Shown one piece after another: positions 5,501-7,656 of a stretch of 7,656 nucleotides of DNA. The notes beneath the pieces are model-generated. The model made no database searches, was not told the origin of the DNA, and saw nothing but the letters and a program-made list of their open reading frames with translations. The DNA comes from Pseudomonadota bacterium. Lineage in GTDB: Bacteria; Myxococcota; Bradymonadia; UBA4248. The stretch's first letter is position 1, and the number at the start of each line of letters is the position of its first letter. The stretch covers positions 1 through 7,656 of the forward strand of contig JAGACY010000062.1 in NCBI GenBank assembly GCA_017613855.1, given 5' to 3'. The position numbers and the translations under genes are program-made.

Positions 5501-6943
5501 ATGTTCAATCAGAATAAAAATACAGAAATCGCAGAAGAAGCGCACCAAAATGTCGAAGCGGCCCAATTGACCCAGTCTGCAGCGGTAGCCCGTATCAATG
5601 AGCTTTCAACGCGCAAAGCTAGTATTGGTGAAGTATGGCGTTTAGCATTCCCCATCATTATTTCGATGGCTTCGTTGTCTCTGCTTGGCCTGGTTGACAC
5701 ACTTTTTATGCGCTGGGTCGGCCCCGAGGCACAGGCTGCCGTCGGCATCGGCAGTCCCAGTGTATTTTCCATCTGCTCCATTTTTTTGGGGATGATTTCC
5801 GGCCTGACGACATTTGTTTCCCAGTACTATGGGGCGAAACGCATGTCCGACTGCGGCCGTATTTTGTGGCATGTCCTGATTATGGCGGGCATTTTTGGCC
5901 TGCTCTCTGCGTTTTGCCTGAGTCCCGTCGTTTATCATCTGTTGAAGTTCATGGGTACCAACCCGGAAATTTTCGACGGCGTCTATGGCTACATGAATGT
6001 CCGAATTTTTGCCTGTCCCTGGGCATTTGTATCGTATTCCCTGCTTTCATTTTTGCGTGGGATAGGCGACATGAAGACTCCGGCTCTGGTTTCGTTCTTC
6101 GTCGTTCTCATCAATATCCCGCTGACGTACATCTTTACCTTTGGGTTTGGTCCCATTCCCGCGTATGGCATCATCGGTGCCGCCATTGGTACGATCATCG
6201 CACAGGCATTCGAAATGTTGATGTACCTGTTCACTGTCATCGGCAAAAAAAATGCTGAATTATTCAGCACGCGGCATATCCCCAAAATATCCTGGTCCGT
6301 GATCAAAGCATTCACTGTAGTCAGTCTTCCCATTGGCCTGAGCTGGGCCATGGAACAATTTGGCTGGCTCATTTACGGTTTTTATATTGGCTCCCTCCCC
6401 AAAGAGCAGTCTGCTGCCAATGCCATTGTTCAGGTTTTTATGAACATCGCCTGGATGCCCGGTCTGGCCATCTCAATTGCAGCCACAACCCTTGTCGGTC
6501 AGTATCTTGGGGCCAAAAATGTTCCCTCTGCCGAACAATCCGCCAAATACAGCATGTATATGAGCGTCGCTTGTCTCGTCAGCCTGGGACTTCTGTTTTT
6601 CCTGTGCCGCTTCCCCATTGCCTATGCATTCTCGGATAACGACGAAGTCATTCAGATTACGGCCAATCTCTTTTATTTTCTGGTTGTTTACCAGGTACTG
6701 GATGCACTCGGTGTAACCACAGCCGGTGCCCTGCGCGGTGCCGGCGATACCAAATACCCCATGATCATCATGCTGATATGCATCTGGGGACTGATGGTAC
6801 CATGTGTTTTTCTTGTCGATGCATACACAGACTGGCAGATTTACGGTGCATGGGCCGTCAGTTCACTCACGGTCATGCTTATGGGACTGCTGTTCTTCCT
6901 GCGCTTCAGACAAGGCAAATGGAAAACCATGGCTGTAAAATAA
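5501..6943 (+). CDS. MATE-family multidrug/toxin efflux transporter (NorM/DinF-like)
   Basis: A 480-residue, about 12-helix inner-membrane antiporter of the MATE family, which exports cationic drugs or metabolites using Na+ or H+ gradients. The two-fold repeat of the family is visible: SQYYGAKR (107-114) is echoed by GQYLGAKN (333-340), and FLRGIGDMKTPA (184-195) by ALRGAGDTKYPM (410-421). The first helix begins near residue 46 (RLAFPIIISMAS). The hydrophilic 40-residue N-terminal tail is longer than in short family members. The ATG at 5501 is chosen because an in-frame TAG lies at 5495-5497 and the next Met (56) is inside the first helix. No Shine-Dalgarno precedes it; a 7-mer repeat array occupies the site. 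A TTG at codon 23 is a weaker alternative start. It stands alone, diverging from the CcmC-like gene, and no terminator is visible before the tRNA promoter. The substrate cannot be told from sequence. Confidence 0.95.
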   Translation: MFNQNKNTEIAEEAHQNVEAAQLTQSAAVARINELSTRKASIGEVWRLAFPIIISMASLSLLGLVDTLFMRWVGPEAQAAVGIGSPSVFSICSIFLGMISGLTTFVSQYYGAKRMSDCGRILWHVLIMAGIFGLLSAFCLSPVVYHLLKFMGTNPEIFDGVYGYMNVRIFACPWAFVSYSLLSFLRGIGDMKTPALVSFFVVLINIPLTYIFTFGFGPIPAYGIIGAAIGTIIAQAFEMLMYLFTVIGKKNAELFSTRHIPKISWSVIKAFTVVSLPIGLSWAMEQFGWLIYGFYIGSLPKEQSAANAIVQVFMNIAWMPGLAISIAATTLVGQYLGAKNVPSAEQSAKYSMYMSVACLVSLGLLFFLCRFPIAYAFSDNDEVIQITANLFYFLVVYQVLDALGVTTAGALRGAGDTKYPMIIMLICIWGLMVPCVFLVDAYTDWQIYGAWAVSSLTVMLMGLLFFLRFRQGKWKTMAVK

Positions 6944-6947
6944 ACAG

Positions 6948-6976
6948 TTGACAAACAGCAGCCTTTCATTTAAAAG
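6948..6976 (+). promoter_or_regulatory. Promoter of tRNA-Pro
   Basis: A perfect -35 TTGACA (6948-6953), a 17-base spacer and a -10-like TAAAAG (6971-6976) are followed by a GC-rich discriminator (CCGCGCC). That discriminator is typical of stringently controlled stable-RNA promoters. Transcription should begin about 6983, a few bases before the tRNA. Confidence 0.7.
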
Positions 6977-6988
6977 CCGCGCCGTTCT

Positions 6989-7062
6989 CGGGGCGTAGCG
7001 CAGCCTGGTAGCGCGCTTGCATGGGGTGCAAGAGGTCGCAAGTTCAAATCCTGTCGCCCCGA
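6989..7062 (+). tRNA. tRNA-Pro (anticodon GGG)
   Basis: A full cloverleaf of 74 bases. The 7-bp acceptor stem CGGGGCG (6989-6995) pairs with CGCCCCG (7055-7061), with discriminator A at 7062. The D stem is GCGC/GCGC (6998-7001, 7011-7014). The anticodon stem CTTGC/GCAAG encloses loop ATGGGGT with GGG at 7023-7025. The T loop TTCAAAT is at 7043-7049. It reads CCC and CCU proline codons. CCA is not encoded, so a CCA-adding enzyme is needed. The T stem has one A-C mismatch (7041 with 7051), where related tRNAs usually have G-C. Confidence 0.95.
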
Positions 7063-7066
7063 TTTT

Positions 7067-7098
7067 AAGCTCAAAGCATTTGCTTTGAGCTTTTTTTT
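7067..7098 (+). terminator. Strong Rho-independent terminator of the tRNA unit
   Basis: An 11-bp perfect stem, AAGCTCAAAGC (7067-7077) with GCTTTGAGCTT (7082-7092), has a 4-base loop and eight T at 7091-7098. It makes the tRNA a single-gene transcript. Confidence 0.95.
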
Positions 7099-7117
7099 AT
7101 GTCTGTTAAGAGATTCT

Positions 7118-7146
7118 TTGATATTTGGCTGTATTCAAGGTAAACT
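7118..7146 (+). promoter_or_regulatory. Candidate promoter for the right-edge lipoprotein gene
   Basis: TTGATA (7118-7123) and TAAACT (7141-7146) are separated by 17 bases, matching 5 of 6 and 4 of 6 of the sigma-70 consensus. The predicted start near 7153 gives a leader of about 70 bases containing a hairpin. Confidence 0.5.
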
Positions 7147-7172
7147 AAAGAGTTTGTGTTGTTTTTATATTA

Positions 7173-7200
7173 AAGAGGATGGTGGAAGCCTCTTCTTTTT
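7173..7200 (+). promoter_or_regulatory. Leader hairpin with T-rich tail upstream of the lipoprotein gene
   Basis: AAGAGG (7173-7178) pairs with CCTCTT (7189-7194) across a 10-base loop, and CTTTTT follows. It lies between the candidate promoter and the SD, so it could be a weak terminator/attenuator or just a leader stem. Confidence 0.35.
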
Positions 7201-7221
7201 GAGAATATTTCAGGAGTTTTT

Positions 7222-7656
7222 ATGCGTCAGATTTTAATTGGTATGGCAGCGGTTGTGTTTTGTGCTGTGTTCTGCAGCTGTGGTGCTGTGATAATCGGTG
7301 AATCCCAGGATGCAACATCCGGAAATACATCCGAGAATACATCTGAAGCACAGGCAAATGATTCGGCTTCGGATGTTGATTGCGATGCCGTGATGCAGCA
7401 GCTCGCGGACAGCTGCTTTAAGGTGATGGCTTTTGAAGCCGATGGCACGACTCCGCTGCATCTGAAAGATGCCGATGGCAATGATATGGGAGAGGTCGAT
7501 CAGAATTGGGCCGCTTCATATTGTGAGTGCTATGCACAGCTGGCATTCCAGACATTTGGCTGTAAGACCGTTCTTTCGCATGAAGAATTGGATGATATTG
7601 CCTACGCAACGACGTATGCCCCGATCGTTTCTGCATGCTCTGCGCCGGCGGAAGAC
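7222..7656 (+). CDS. Hypothetical cysteine-containing lipoprotein (3' end outside window)
   Basis: I do not recognise a family. The frame runs 145 codons from the ATG at 7222 to the window end without a stop. AGGAG at 7212-7216 is 5 bases upstream of the ATG, a good ribosome site. The N-terminus (MRQILIGMAAVVFCAVFCSC) is a lipoprotein signal, most likely cleaved before Cys20 (FCSC, an atypical -3 Phe). A Ser/Thr/Asn/Glu-rich linker (27-52) follows, then an acidic globular part with six further Cys (54, 65, 101, 103, 114, 139) that could form disulfides in the periplasm or on the surface. Coding-strand bases are richer in G and T than in the genes to the left. It has its own promoter and is separated from the tRNA by a strong terminator. 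Confidence 0.8.
   Translation, partial: MRQILIGMAAVVFCAVFCSCGAVIIGESQDATSGNTSENTSEAQANDSASDVDCDAVMQQLADSCFKVMAFEADGTTPLHLKDADGNDMGEVDQNWAASYCECYAQLAFQTFGCKTVLSHEELDDIAYATTYAPIVSACSAPAED

Noticed and set aside
6989..7100. tRNA as an attachment site of an integrated element
   Set aside because: No integrase and no duplicated tRNA 3' end are seen in the window. The strong terminator directly downstream looks native.

Overview
The window looks like a chromosomal segment of a Gram-negative-type bacterium that makes lipoproteins and is rich in eukaryotic-like Ser/Thr kinase signalling. A kinase with a C-terminal PEGA region, a neighbouring AAA/TPR protein and many lipobox proteins resemble Myxococcota/Bradymonadota-type (former deltaproteobacterial) genomes. 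That placement is inference from gene style; there is no rRNA or marker gene here to prove it. Base composition looks close to half G+C by eye.

Left (1-4473, + strand): a tightly packed three-gene cluster. It holds the C-terminal part of a large signalling ATPase/TPR protein (open at the left edge), a complete membrane-anchored Ser/Thr kinase with periplasmic PEGA-type repeats, and a small coiled-coil lipoprotein whose C-terminal half resembles the periplasmic domain of ExbD/TolR. Gaps of 9 and 6 bases, with one Shine-Dalgarno overlapping the previous stop, argue for one transcript and a shared role linking cytoplasmic phosphorylation to the cell envelope. The cluster ends in a compound set of hairpins facing a convergent gene.

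Middle (4557-6943): a minus-strand CcmC-like haem-handling membrane protein and a plus-strand MATE-family transporter diverge from a 341-base intergenic region. That spacer is mostly heptanucleotide repeat arrays, a 69-base-period direct repeat and a separate 7-mer tandem array. One array runs almost up to the transporter start codon.

Right (6944-7656): a self-contained tRNA-Pro(GGG) unit with a good promoter, a GC-rich discriminator and a strong terminator. It is followed by a gene with its own promoter and leader hairpin, encoding a cysteine-containing lipoprotein cut by the right edge. Strand composition changes from C-rich to G-rich on the + strand at about the tRNA.

Most interesting items: the heptamer-repeat spacer and its contact with the transporter start, the lipoprotein/ExbD-like architecture beside the kinase, and the orphan CcmC-like protein with Glu in place of the usual Asp of the tryptophan-rich haem motif. 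No clear new defence, mobile or CRISPR system is visible.
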